Positions 44,705 through 52,527 of a stretch of DNA of 64,000 bases are shown here, piece by piece; position 1 is the first letter of the stretch; every line of letters begins with the position of its first letter. The stretch comes from Leptotrichia wadei (GTDB lineage: Bacteria; Fusobacteriota; Fusobacteriia; Fusobacteriales; Leptotrichiaceae), in the NCBI RefSeq assembly GCF_007990445.1, contig NZ_AP019841.1, positions 372,001 to 436,000 of the forward strand. Reading direction: 5' to 3'. A program made the position numbers and the translations under genes. The notes beneath the pieces are model-generated. The model saw only the letters and a list, made by a program, of their open reading frames with translations, ran no database searches and was not told where the DNA came from.

Positions 44705-47335
44705 ATGAAATTGTTTTATGAGGAAGAATTGCGGAGAAAATCCTATTATGAGATGTATCAGATTGCGATTGAGGAAAAGCTGGTGGATGTGCATTTAGAA
44801 ACGCCTACGAGAGAGGAGCTTATTACACTTTTGATGAAATATCGGGGAGTGAAGGCTAATTATTGTATTGACAAGTATAAAAAAAATGGGCTTGTAAATG
44901 TTCAGCTGCTTTTTGACAGTAAACTTGGGGAGAGGATTCATCATGAGAATAAAATACGAGTACCGCACAAAATTATTTTGTATAAGGAGCTTGATTTGAT
45001 GAGGGAGGACAATTATAAGATTGAGATTCCTGAAAATGTGAGCAGTGCAAATGTCTTTCTTATAAATGCAAATAATTATCTTTGTGGAATTTTTCAGCTG
45101 GAAAAGGATTTGAAGAGCAGGAATAAATATTTTTTGATTAGTAAAAAAGAATTTTTTAGAGTTGAGATATTGAGAAATAATAAGTTTTCGTTTTTATTTT
45201 TTAAAGAAAATGACTTAAAATTTATTCATGAATTTTATAATTGGAAGGAAGATGAGCCATATCCGCTTTATCCGTATCAGATGGATTATTATAAAGTTGA
45301 AATTGAAAATTTTGTTGTAAAAAATCTGGAAACTACGAATACTCCGCTTTGTATTGATTTTGGGACTGTAAATACAGCTCTGGGAGCATATCTGGATAGA
45401 AATTATGTGAAGGATTTGCCGACTAATGATATTTTGAATGGGAATATTGTCATTGATGCGATAAACTATGCGAAATTTGATGATGGGGAAAGGCATTACC
45501 GTGAGATTTTTCCAACATTGGTTTATGTTGAAGATTGTAGCGATAGTAATAATATTAAGTATTCGTTTGGATATGATGTGGTAAGAAAATTGGAAAAAAA
45601 TGATTATATTGTTAATGGATCGATTTTTTATAGTTTGAAAAGGTGGGTGCATGAGCATAATAAGATGGAAAAAATTAATGATGAGTTTGGGAATATTTTG
45701 TATGTAAAAAGAAAGGAAATAATAAAGGCTTATTTGAAATATGTTGTAAATCGTGCAGAATATATGTTTAAATGTAAATTTAAAAAAATTCATGCTTCCA
45801 GCCCTGTAAAATTGAAAGAGCAGTTTTTGACAATGTTTCAGGAAATTTTTATGGTTGAAAATAATTTTAATAAAAGTTCTTATGAAAAAAATTATGAATA
45901 TGAAATTATTCGTGAAAATGCTATGGATGAAGCTATTGCTGTGCTTTATAATACGATTGAGATACAGATAAGGAAGGGGAGATATAAGGAAAATGAAGAA
46001 TATAGTGCTTTAATTATTGATTGTGGTGGTGGAACTACTGATTTGGCAGCTTGTAAATATGTGATTAATAAGGACAGGATTTCATATTATCTGGATATAA
46101 GGACAAGTTTTGAAAATGGAGATGAAAATTTTGGGGGAAATGACTTGACTTATAGGATTATGCAGTTTTTGAAGATTGTGCTGGGAGCAAAGTATTCTGA
46201 GAATAGGACTGTTTCTGTTAATGATTTGATAAAATATGATAATGATATGATTTATAAAGTGATTGATGACAGCGGTGTTGATAAAATTTTTGAAAATATG
46301 AATTTGGAATATGAAAAATATGAGAAAATAATACCGACAAAATATTCACAATTTGAAAATAAAATGAGCGAAGAATATCAAAAAATACGAAATAATTTTT
46401 ATATGCTTTGGGAAGCTGCTGAAAATTTAAAAAAAGAATTTTTTACATCTGATGGAAGACTGCGGACACGTTTTGATGCGCCTAGAAATTATGAAAAAAG
46501 GAATGACATTCATATAACGCAGTTAAAAAGCTGGAAAATTCACACTTATGAAAATGAAATATTTAACACAGTAACAGATTATCCAAGACATATTTTTACA
46601 ATAAAGGAAATAGAAAAAATTGTAAAAGCCGATATTTACGGAATGCTTAGAAAATTTTTGAACACTTATTACAAGGAAGGGCTGCTTTTTGAGTATTCGT
46701 TGATAAAGTTGAGCGGACAATCGACTAAAATTAGTACATTTCAGGAAGTTCTGAAGGAATTTGTGCCTGGAAAAATGATAGAATACAAGGAACTTAGCCA
46801 TCGTGATGATTATGAGCTGAAGTTGAACTGTCTGGATGGTGCTATAAAATATTTGGATTATAAGCGGTTTGGGCATATAGATGTGGAAATTGTGAATGAA
46901 GTGCCGCTTGTGCCGTATTCTGTGTGGGTGGAAAAATACGATGGGAAAAAAGTTGAAATGATACAGACTTCACGAAAGGCTGATATCTTGGTTGGGCAAA
47001 TTGACAAAAAAAGTTCAGCTGAAGAACTCAAAATTTATGTCTATAATGCTGAAGGGGAACTCAAAAAAGAGATGATTTATAAAAATGAAGATGACTATGA
47101 GGAAATGGATGCACAGGAAATCTTGCCAGAATTTGTAAATATTATTTCTCAAAATGATACTGATACAATTCAAAATGATACAGTTAGATTTTTCGTTTAC
47201 ACTGATTTAAATAACTGGGGATTTTTTGTCGTGCCAATCCAAAGAAAGTCAGATCAGCTTTATCTTGGACGTAAGCAATATTTTCCTTATGAAGATAATT
47301 TAAGTGAAAATTCCTATTTTGATGGAAATCACTAA
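44705..47335 (+). CDS. Hsp70/actin-fold ATPase with a 210-residue N-terminal extension
   Basis: Hsp70-type nucleotide-binding motifs are in order: phosphate 1 LCIDFGTVNTALGAY (about 214-228), phosphate 2 ALIIDCGGGTTDLAAC (about 435-450) with FGGNDLTYRIM after it, and the adenosine-region motif LIKLSGQSTKIS (about 660). The first about 210 residues are a separate domain I do not recognise; no DnaK-type beta substrate domain or helical lid is evident, and the end (about 730-876) is a different beta-rich tail. So it is not DnaK. With a J-domain protein in the same island, a dedicated chaperone or switch pair is likely. ATG at 44705 after GGGGAA. Confidence 0.8.
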   Translation: MKLFYEEELRRKSYYEMYQIAIEEKLVDVHLETPTREELITLLMKYRGVKANYCIDKYKKNGLVNVQLLFDSKLGERIHHENKIRVPHKIILYKELDLMREDNYKIEIPENVSSANVFLINANNYLCGIFQLEKDLKSRNKYFLISKKEFFRVEILRNNKFSFLFFKENDLKFIHEFYNWKEDEPYPLYPYQMDYYKVEIENFVVKNLETTNTPLCIDFGTVNTALGAYLDRNYVKDLPTNDILNGNIVIDAINYAKFDDGERHYREIFPTLVYVEDCSDSNNIKYSFGYDVVRKLEKNDYIVNGSIFYSLKRWVHEHNKMEKINDEFGNILYVKRKEIIKAYLKYVVNRAEYMFKCKFKKIHASSPVKLKEQFLTMFQEIFMVENNFNKSSYEKNYEYEIIRENAMDEAIAVLYNTIEIQIRKGRYKENEEYSALIIDCGGGTTDLAACKYVINKDRISYYLDIRTSFENGDENFGGNDLTYRIMQFLKIVLGAKYSENRTVSVNDLIKYDNDMIYKVIDDSGVDKIFENMNLEYEKYEKIIPTKYSQFENKMSEEYQKIRNNFYMLWEAAENLKKEFFTSDGRLRTRFDAPRNYEKRNDIHITQLKSWKIHTYENEIFNTVTDYPRHIFTIKEIEKIVKADIYGMLRKFLNTYYKEGLLFEYSLIKLSGQSTKISTFQEVLKEFVPGKMIEYKELSHRDDYELKLNCLDGAIKYLDYKRFGHIDVEIVNEVPLVPYSVWVEKYDGKKVEMIQTSRKADILVGQIDKKSSAEELKIYVYNAEGELKKEMIYKNEDDYEEMDAQEILPEFVNIISQNDTDTIQNDTVRFFVYTDLNNWGFFVVPIQRKSDQLYLGRKQYFPYEDNLSENSYFDGNH

Positions 47336-47350
47336 AAAAGGGGAAAAATA

Positions 47351-48607
47351 TTGAAAAAAAAAGATGAACTAATTTGGTTAATGCCGACGATTTTTATTTT
47401 TATTATCCTTTTTATGATAAAATTTTGTACACCTAAAATTAATAGAAAATATATTATTAGTAAAATAAAACGTGAAAATCTTGAACTTTTTGTAGATATG
47501 AAAGGAACTGTTGTTGCAAATAATGTTACTAAAATTGGATTAGATGTAAATTTATCAGTTGATAATGTTTATTTTAAAGCTGGAGATTTTGTGAAAAAGG
47601 GCGATATAATAGTAAAATTTAGCGACTATCAGAAAAGTGATATTAGTGAAAAAAGAGCATTGCTAGTCGTAAAAAATGCACAGTTGAGGAACCTTGAAAA
47701 ACAGCAGGAATTAGGGGCGGATGTGAATCAGAAAATTCAAGAAGTAAAAGGGGAAATAGATGGATTGGAGCTGGAAGTAAAAGATGAAATGAAAAATGCT
47801 GTGTTAGTTCAGAGAACTGTGAGAAGTCCGTTTGATGGATATATTGTAAAAATTAATGCTGTAAAAGGTGGAATTGTAAATAAAAATGAGCCTATAGTTG
47901 TTTTGGCGAAAAAGAATGATCTGAAAATAGTAAGTGAAAGTATGACAGATGAAAAAATTAAAAATTTGGGTATTGGAAATATGGCTGAAGTAAGCCTTTT
48001 TAGGAGAAAAAATAAAAAAGCTGGGGAAGAGAAAACGCTTGAGGAATTAGTTGAAATTAAAAATGATAAAGGCAAAGAAGGTTTTCAAAATAGAGATAAT
48101 AAAGGGAATTTAGATTTATTTTCTGAAAGAAAAGTTATTGAAGCGGAATTATTTAAGATTAATAAAGTTGTAAATATGAATGTGCTTGAGTTTTTGCCGA
48201 TTTCCTTTAAGGATTTATTTTTAAATGAGCAGGTGGATATTCGTGTTATTTATAGAAAGAAAGAGAATGTTTTAACTGTTTCTAAAAAAGCGATTATTTT
48301 TAAAAATCAGAAAAGTTATATTTATTTGATTGATAAAAATAATTTGGTTAGGGAAAGGGAAGTTTTTGTTGGGGTGGATAATGGAGAAAAGATTGAGATT
48401 TTTGGGATGAATATTGAGGAAGGGATGGAAATTGTGGAAAATCCTGATGATAAAATTACAAATAATGTAATTGTGGAAAGAAGAAATATTCAAGATGAAG
48501 AAATTGAAAAGAAAAAAAGAATAGAAAAATTAGAGAATGAAAATGAAAAAATAGGAAATAAAATGGATGAAAATGAGAGGGAGATTATTAGATTGAAGCA
48601 AAAATAA
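47351..48607 (+). CDS. Membrane-fusion (HlyD/RND adaptor)-like protein
   Basis: Starts with TTG after GGGGAA, 15 bases after the Hsp70-like gene. One N-terminal membrane helix (LIWLMPTIFIFIILFMIKF), then a biotinyl-lipoyl-like half motif (VYFKAGDFVKKGDIIVKF), a helical hairpin (about 95-150), the second half motif (RSPFDGYIVKINAVKGGIV) and beta-barrel parts (VLTVSKKAIIF). The tail is a Lys/Glu coiled coil. Adaptor proteins of this fold link inner-membrane transporters to outer-membrane channels, but neither an ABC/RND pump nor a TolC is nearby, so the role is open. Confidence 0.75.
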   Translation: MKKKDELIWLMPTIFIFIILFMIKFCTPKINRKYIISKIKRENLELFVDMKGTVVANNVTKIGLDVNLSVDNVYFKAGDFVKKGDIIVKFSDYQKSDISEKRALLVVKNAQLRNLEKQQELGADVNQKIQEVKGEIDGLELEVKDEMKNAVLVQRTVRSPFDGYIVKINAVKGGIVNKNEPIVVLAKKNDLKIVSESMTDEKIKNLGIGNMAEVSLFRRKNKKAGEEKTLEELVEIKNDKGKEGFQNRDNKGNLDLFSERKVIEAELFKINKVVNMNVLEFLPISFKDLFLNEQVDIRVIYRKKENVLTVSKKAIIFKNQKSYIYLIDKNNLVREREVFVGVDNGEKIEIFGMNIEEGMEIVENPDDKITNNVIVERRNIQDEEIEKKKRIEKLENENEKIGNKMDENEREIIRLKQK

Positions 48608-48686
48608 TAGATTGAAATTTTTTAAATTATTTGAAAGTAAATATTGGGTTTAATCTAGTAAAAAGATTTATAACGTATTCATTATT

Positions 48687-48757
48687 CAAATGGTATTTAG
48701 TAAAAATAAAAGATTTTTCACAAGGGGTAAAAACCCCTTGCCAGTAAATAAATAAAA
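48687..48757. terminator. CAAGGGG hairpin terminator within a dispersed-repeat copy
   Basis: CAAGGGG (48721-48727) and CCCCTTG (48734-48740). On the minus strand it follows the capA-like stop and runs into T-rich sequence; on the plus strand it may end the signalling island. The repeat pieces ATGGTATTTAGTAAAA and AAATAAATAAAATAAA flank it. Confidence 0.6.
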
Positions 48758-48766
48758 TAAAGTTTT

Positions 48767-49927
48767 TTAATTTGAATTGCCAATTTTGGTCATTTTTCCA
48801 TCATCAGTTATAGAAAGTCCATTTCCGTTTGGAAAATCAGATTTATTTAAGGAAATTATTTTTTTGATAACTAATTTTTCTGAGTCTATGAAAGGGCCTA
48901 AACTTCCGTAAGTTTGTCTTACAGGAATAATCTCTCCAGAGATAAAATTCCCGTTGCTGTCTATTTTAATTTTAAAAATTGGAGCAAGGCCCATAGAGCC
49001 TGAAATATTTATCTTTCCAAAAGTTGCAAAATTTCCGCCACTGTAGGAAATAAATTTATTTTTGTAAAGCTCGGCTGCTCTTGTAACGTGCGGTCCTTGT
49101 CCAAAAACAATATCTGCTCCATTATCTATCGCAAAATGGGCAAATTCATATACATTTCCCCGATCTTCCCCATGAAAAATTTCGTGATTTCGAGTAATAT
49201 GTTCTGCTCCAGCACCTTCAGCACCGCCGTGAAACATGACAATTACAATATCAACTTTTGACTTTAATTCAGAAATAAGTTTTCTTGCATAATTGTAGTC
49301 ATTCAATTTTACAGTGGCTGAATTTGGAGCAAAGGAAATAAATCCAAATTTTTTACCATCTTTTTCTAAAATTGAACTTTCAGCAATATCTTTAATTCCA
49401 GAATATTTTATATTTAAATTATCAAGATTTTTAATAGTTTCCCTAATTCCAGTTTCTCCAAAATCATTGCTATGATTATTAGCAACACTCAAATAATCAA
49501 ATCCAGCTTGCTTTAAATATTTTCCATATTTTGATGGCATGCGAAAAGCATAACATACATTTGGATTATCACAGCTTTTCGGAGTACCGCCATTATCAAA
49601 TAACGTTCCTTCCAGATTTCCCACGGTAATATCTGCATTTTGAAGCACATCTTGAGTATTTTTCAAAATATTTTCATCATTTTTTGGAAGTAAATCAGAT
49701 GGATAATTTGAGCCAAGCATTATATCTCCAACTCCAATTATTGTAAATTCTGATTTTTCATTTGTTTTATCATTTCCATTATTTTTAGAAATATTTTTTT
49801 TGATTCCTAATATTTTTTCGGCATTAATAAATCTGTTTCTAAAGTTTTTGAAAAAAGGGCTTGTAATAATTAATGCAAGTGCAAAAGCCAAAATAGCAAA
49901 TAAAATTAATAGTATATTTTTTTTCAT
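48767..49927 (-). CDS. CapA-family (poly-gamma-glutamate/capsule) protein
   Basis: A PGA_cap calcineurin-fold protein. Membrane anchor at residues 1-27. Metal-site motifs: GVGDIMLGSNYP, TVGNLEGTLFD, SVANNHSNDFGETG and FGQGPHVTRAAELY; the last carries the His pair of the family. In Bacillus, CapA/PgsA takes part in poly-gamma-glutamate export, but no capB or capC homologue is nearby, and most lone CapA proteins have unknown roles. ATG follows GAAAGGA. 386 residues, usual length. Confidence 0.88.
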   Translation of the reverse strand: MKKNILLILFAILAFALALIITSPFFKNFRNRFINAEKILGIKKNISKNNGNDKTNEKSEFTIIGVGDIMLGSNYPSDLLPKNDENILKNTQDVLQNADITVGNLEGTLFDNGGTPKSCDNPNVCYAFRMPSKYGKYLKQAGFDYLSVANNHSNDFGETGIRETIKNLDNLNIKYSGIKDIAESSILEKDGKKFGFISFAPNSATVKLNDYNYARKLISELKSKVDIVIVMFHGGAEGAGAEHITRNHEIFHGEDRGNVYEFAHFAIDNGADIVFGQGPHVTRAAELYKNKFISYSGGNFATFGKINISGSMGLAPIFKIKIDSNGNFISGEIIPVRQTYGSLGPFIDSEKLVIKKIISLNKSDFPNGNGLSITDDGKMTKIGNSN

Positions 49928-49989
49928 TTATTAAATCCTTTCATAGTTTATTAGTAGTCATTACAAATAAGCAATTTAGCAATTTCTTG

Positions 49990-50033
49990 GCAAAGGATCA
50001 AGTTTTTTGTTACCTGATAAATAAAATTGCAAT
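49990..50033 (+). repeat. Dispersed intergenic repeat, partial copy
   Basis: GCAAAGGATCAAG, then TTTTTTGTTACC and TGATAAATAAAATT, matching the first half of the copy at 1092-1163 (CAAGGGATCAAG...AAATAAATAAAATA). Confidence 0.5.
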
Positions 50034-50111
50034 ATTAATATATTTTACATATATTTACTGTAAAAAGCAATATGATTCATAAAAAAATAATTTTAGAAGA
50101 GAAAAATATTC

Positions 50112-50140
50112 TTTACATTTTCTGTTTTTTCTATTATACT
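50112..50140 (+). promoter_or_regulatory. Promoter of the DIP1984-family gene
   Basis: TTTACA (50112-50117), a 17-base spacer and TATACT (50135-50140). Confidence 0.7.
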
Positions 50141-50177
50141 TTAAATATGTAAAAACAAAAAATTGGAGGATAAATAA

Positions 50178-50636
50178 ATGAAAATTGCTGAAGCTCTTAT
50201 TTTACGTGCTGATATTCAAAAGAGAATTGCACAGCTGAAAACAAGACTTAATAATAATGCCAAAGTTCAGGAAAATGAAGAACCTGCTGAAAATCCTGAA
50301 CTTTTATTAACTGAATTAGAAAATTTGATTTCGCAGTTAAATGATTTAATAGTAAAAATAAATAGAACAAATACACTTTCAAAAATTGATGGAATTTCAT
50401 TGGTGGAGTTAATTGCAAAAAAAGATACGCTTTCACAAAAAGCAGGAATTTTGCGTGAATTTATTGAAATTGCAAGTCAAAAGGTGAATTTGTATTCTAC
50501 AGCGGAAATAAAGGTTTTCAGTACGGTTAATGTTCCTGAACAGCAGAAAAAGCTGGATAAATTGTCTAAGGAAATTCGGGAAACTGATACAAAGTTGCAA
50601 CAGGCAAACTGGACTATTGACTTAGTTGAAGAATAA
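50178..50636 (+). CDS. DIP1984-family protein (septicolysin-like)
   Basis: A 152-residue, soluble, mostly helical protein beginning MKIAEALILRADIQKRIAQL, typical of the DIP1984 family. Some members are annotated as septicolysin, but the biochemical function is unknown. No signal peptide or membrane helix. ATG follows TTGGAGG and the gene has its own promoter. Long coiled-coil-like helices flank a central NRTNTLSKIDGISLVELIAK segment. Confidence 0.8.
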   Translation: MKIAEALILRADIQKRIAQLKTRLNNNAKVQENEEPAENPELLLTELENLISQLNDLIVKINRTNTLSKIDGISLVELIAKKDTLSQKAGILREFIEIASQKVNLYSTAEIKVFSTVNVPEQQKKLDKLSKEIRETDTKLQQANWTIDLVEE

Positions 50637-50698
50637 AAAATAGTGTATTTAATATTGTAATTTATAAAAATAAAAAGATTTTTGGTGTAGATATTTTT

Positions 50699-50797
50699 AA
50701 GGTGAACATAAACCTTTGGATATTAGGGGAAAAATATCCTACAAGAATGAGTAATGCGGGGAAGTTACAAAAGTTATGATTAATCCCAGTATTGTTA
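50699..50797 (+). promoter_or_regulatory. Structured leader before the symporter gene
   Basis: Three successive foldable parts: AAGGT (50699-50703)/ACCTT (50712-50716); GGATATT (50718-50724)/AATATCC (50733-50739); and GTAA with GGG (50751-50760) pairing CCC and TTAC (50785-50797). No T run follows. It may be a cis-regulatory RNA; I cannot assign a class. Confidence 0.35.
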
Positions 50798-50909
50798 CAT
50801 CTGTACGAATTATTGTAATTGTTACTACCATATGTTAATTAATAATATTGAGGCTGGGTTGCGGGAATGGTTTTGCTATGTAGAAATTTATAAGGAGAGA
50901 AAAAATTTT

Positions 50910-52091
50910 ATGAAAAAAATAGGGCTTGTGCCACGTTTGATTATTTCGATTGTGCTTGGTATTTTACTTGGATTAGTTTTGCCAAGTCCGATTATAAGGA
51001 TTTTTGTCACGTTTTCGTCGTTGTTTAGTAAATATTTGTCGTTTATTATTCCATTTATGATTATTGGATTTGTTGTAACTGGAATTTCAGATTTACGTCA
51101 TGGAGCGGGAAAATTGCTTGGAATTACAACTTTACTGGCTTATCTTTCTACAATTGTTGCAGGTACGCTTTCGTATCTTATGGCAATTAGTATTTTCCCG
51201 AAAATTCTTAACTTTGCTTCGTTTACAACGGTGGAACATCCTGAAAAGAATCTTTTGACAGCTTATTTTGACATTCCAGTTGCACCAATGTTTGATGTAA
51301 CTTCAGCAATTATTTTTGCATTCATAATGGGACTTTCGATTAGCTGGCTTAGAAATAATGGAGAAGGGCAAATTACATATAACCTTTTTCGAGAATTTTC
51401 AAAGATAATTACAAAATTGTTAAGCACATCAATTATTCCGTTGCTTCCTGTCTATATTTTTGGAACATTTATGAATATGACTTACAGTGGACAAATTTTT
51501 GCAACGCTTTCAATATTTTTAAAGGTATTTATTTGTGTAATAATTTTGCATATTTTATATACTGCAGGTTTATTCATATTTGCTGGCGGGCTTTCAGGAA
51601 AAAATCCATTTGTCTGTATGAAAAATCAGATTCCTGGATATTTTACAGCTCTTGGGACACAATCTTCAGCCGCTACAATCCCAATAAATATTGAATGTGC
51701 CAAAAGAAATGGAACATCGCCTGAAATCCGTGAATTTGTAGTTCCTTTATGTGCCACAATTCATTTGGCTGGAAGTATTATTACAATTACAAGCTGTGTT
51801 GTTACTGTACTTATGATGTACAGCATGTCCTACGGAATTTCAACAATTTTTCCGTTTATAATGGTACTTGGAGTAGCAATGGTAGCTGCGCCTGGAGCGC
51901 CTGGAGGAGCAATAATGTCTGCACTTCCATTTTTAGGAATGGTTGGAATTGCCTCAAGCAGCCCAATGGCTTCACTCTTAATCGCACTTTACATAACACA
52001 GGATAGCTTTGGAACAGCGGCTAATGTTTCTGGAGATAATGCGATTGCCATTATAGTTGATTGGATATATCATAAATTTATAAAAAAATAA
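50910..52091 (+). CDS. Dicarboxylate/amino-acid:cation symporter (DAACS family)
   Basis: A sodium- or proton-coupled transporter of the glutamate/aspartate/serine family. There are about eight membrane segments and two re-entrant hairpins. GTQSSAATIPINIECAK is the serine-rich HP1 region. IHLAGSIITITS lies in helix 7, and the C-terminal GAPGGAIMSALPFLG and DSFGTAANVSGDNAIAIIVD form HP2/helix 8. The last motif with Asp and Asn ligands is intact. Closest by feel to SstT-like carriers. The ATG at 50910 follows AAGGAGAG; the frame is open back to 50832 but lacks a ribosome site there. 394 residues. Confidence 0.88.
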   Translation: MKKIGLVPRLIISIVLGILLGLVLPSPIIRIFVTFSSLFSKYLSFIIPFMIIGFVVTGISDLRHGAGKLLGITTLLAYLSTIVAGTLSYLMAISIFPKILNFASFTTVEHPEKNLLTAYFDIPVAPMFDVTSAIIFAFIMGLSISWLRNNGEGQITYNLFREFSKIITKLLSTSIIPLLPVYIFGTFMNMTYSGQIFATLSIFLKVFICVIILHILYTAGLFIFAGGLSGKNPFVCMKNQIPGYFTALGTQSSAATIPINIECAKRNGTSPEIREFVVPLCATIHLAGSIITITSCVVTVLMMYSMSYGISTIFPFIMVLGVAMVAAPGAPGGAIMSALPFLGMVGIASSSPMASLLIALYITQDSFGTAANVSGDNAIAIIVDWIYHKFIKK

Positions 52092-52102
52092 AATTAGTAT
52101 GA

Positions 52103-52131
52103 TTGAAAAAGTAGAAAATTTATGCTATAAT
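52103..52131 (+). promoter_or_regulatory. Promoter of the small RNA upstream of the toxin-like gene
   Basis: TTGAAA (52103-52108), a 17-base spacer and TATAAT (52126-52131). Confidence 0.75.
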
Positions 52132-52137
52132 TAACCC

Positions 52138-52220
52138 ATAAAGGTAATGGATATACTCCATTTTAAGGTAAAAAATAGCGGAAAAAATATCTTCTTCTTA
52201 GTTGAAGGGGGTATTTTTTT
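52138..52220 (+). ncRNA. Small RNA, candidate antitoxin
   Basis: Bounded by a strong promoter and a 16-pair hairpin (52182-52197 with 52204-52219, several G-U) ending in T-rich sequence. It contains a 6-bp hairpin AATGGA/TCCATT (52146-52162). Bases 52156-52169 (CTCCATTTTAAGGT) can form 14 contiguous pairs, one G-U, with 52251-52264 just before and within the toxin ribosome site. RNA ends are inferred. Confidence 0.6.
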
Positions 52221-52230
52221 ATGTTATAAT
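52202..52230 (+). promoter_or_regulatory. Promoter of the toxin-like mRNA, inside the small-RNA terminator
   Basis: TTGAAG (52202-52207), a 17-base spacer and TATAAT (52225-52230), with TG one base before the -10 box. The -35 box lies in the right arm of the preceding terminator. The mRNA would start near 52237 with hairpin TGGGT/ACCCA (52236-52250). Confidence 0.65.
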
Positions 52231-52278
52231 ATTTCTGGGTTCGCTACCCAACCTTGAAATGGAGGGAGGTGAATAGTA

Positions 52279-52347
52279 ATGATGAATGGTGATGTTGTTA
52301 CTTTCATTGTTATGGTTATAATTTTGTATATAATCTTTAACAAATAG
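52279..52347 (+). CDS. 22-residue hydrophobic peptide, type I toxin candidate
   Basis: ATG ATG AAT at 52279 follows the strong ribosome site GGAGGGAGGTG by 7 bases. The peptide starts MMNGDVV, then has a hydrophobic core of about 13 residues (TFIVMVIILYIIF) and ends NK. One membrane helix of this size is the hallmark of type I toxins, though I cannot assign it to a named family. The ribosome site (TGGAGG, 52260-52265) can pair with CCTCCA (52369-52374) near the 3' end, resembling the fold-back inhibition known from hok mRNA. An alternative is a harmless leader or small membrane peptide. Confidence 0.65.
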   Translation: MMNGDVVTFIVMVIILYIIFNK

Positions 52348-52377
52348 ATGACAAATTGCCATTTTTTGCCTCCAAGA

Positions 52378-52407
52378 TCTGCAGGAAATTATAACCTGCA
52401 GGTTTTT
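52378..52407 (+). terminator. Terminator of the toxin-like mRNA
   Basis: CTGCAGG (52379-52385) and CCTGCAG (52395-52401), then GTTTTT. A strong, GC-rich stem for this genome. Confidence 0.85.
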
Positions 52408-52460
52408 CCATAAAAATTATAAATATAATAAATTTTAATGAGGAATAGCAGGAAATAATA

Positions 52461-52503
52461 AAAAAAGTGAATTACTAATTAATTTTAGTTTTTCACTTTT
52501 TAT
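52461..52503. terminator. Bidirectional terminator between the toxin-like locus and asnA
   Basis: AAAAGTGAA (52463-52471) and TTCACTTTT (52492-52500), with A and T runs on both sides. It ends the minus-strand asnA and can also work on the plus strand. Confidence 0.75.
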
Positions 52504-52527
52504 TATGTTATTTTTTTGTTTTTTATA

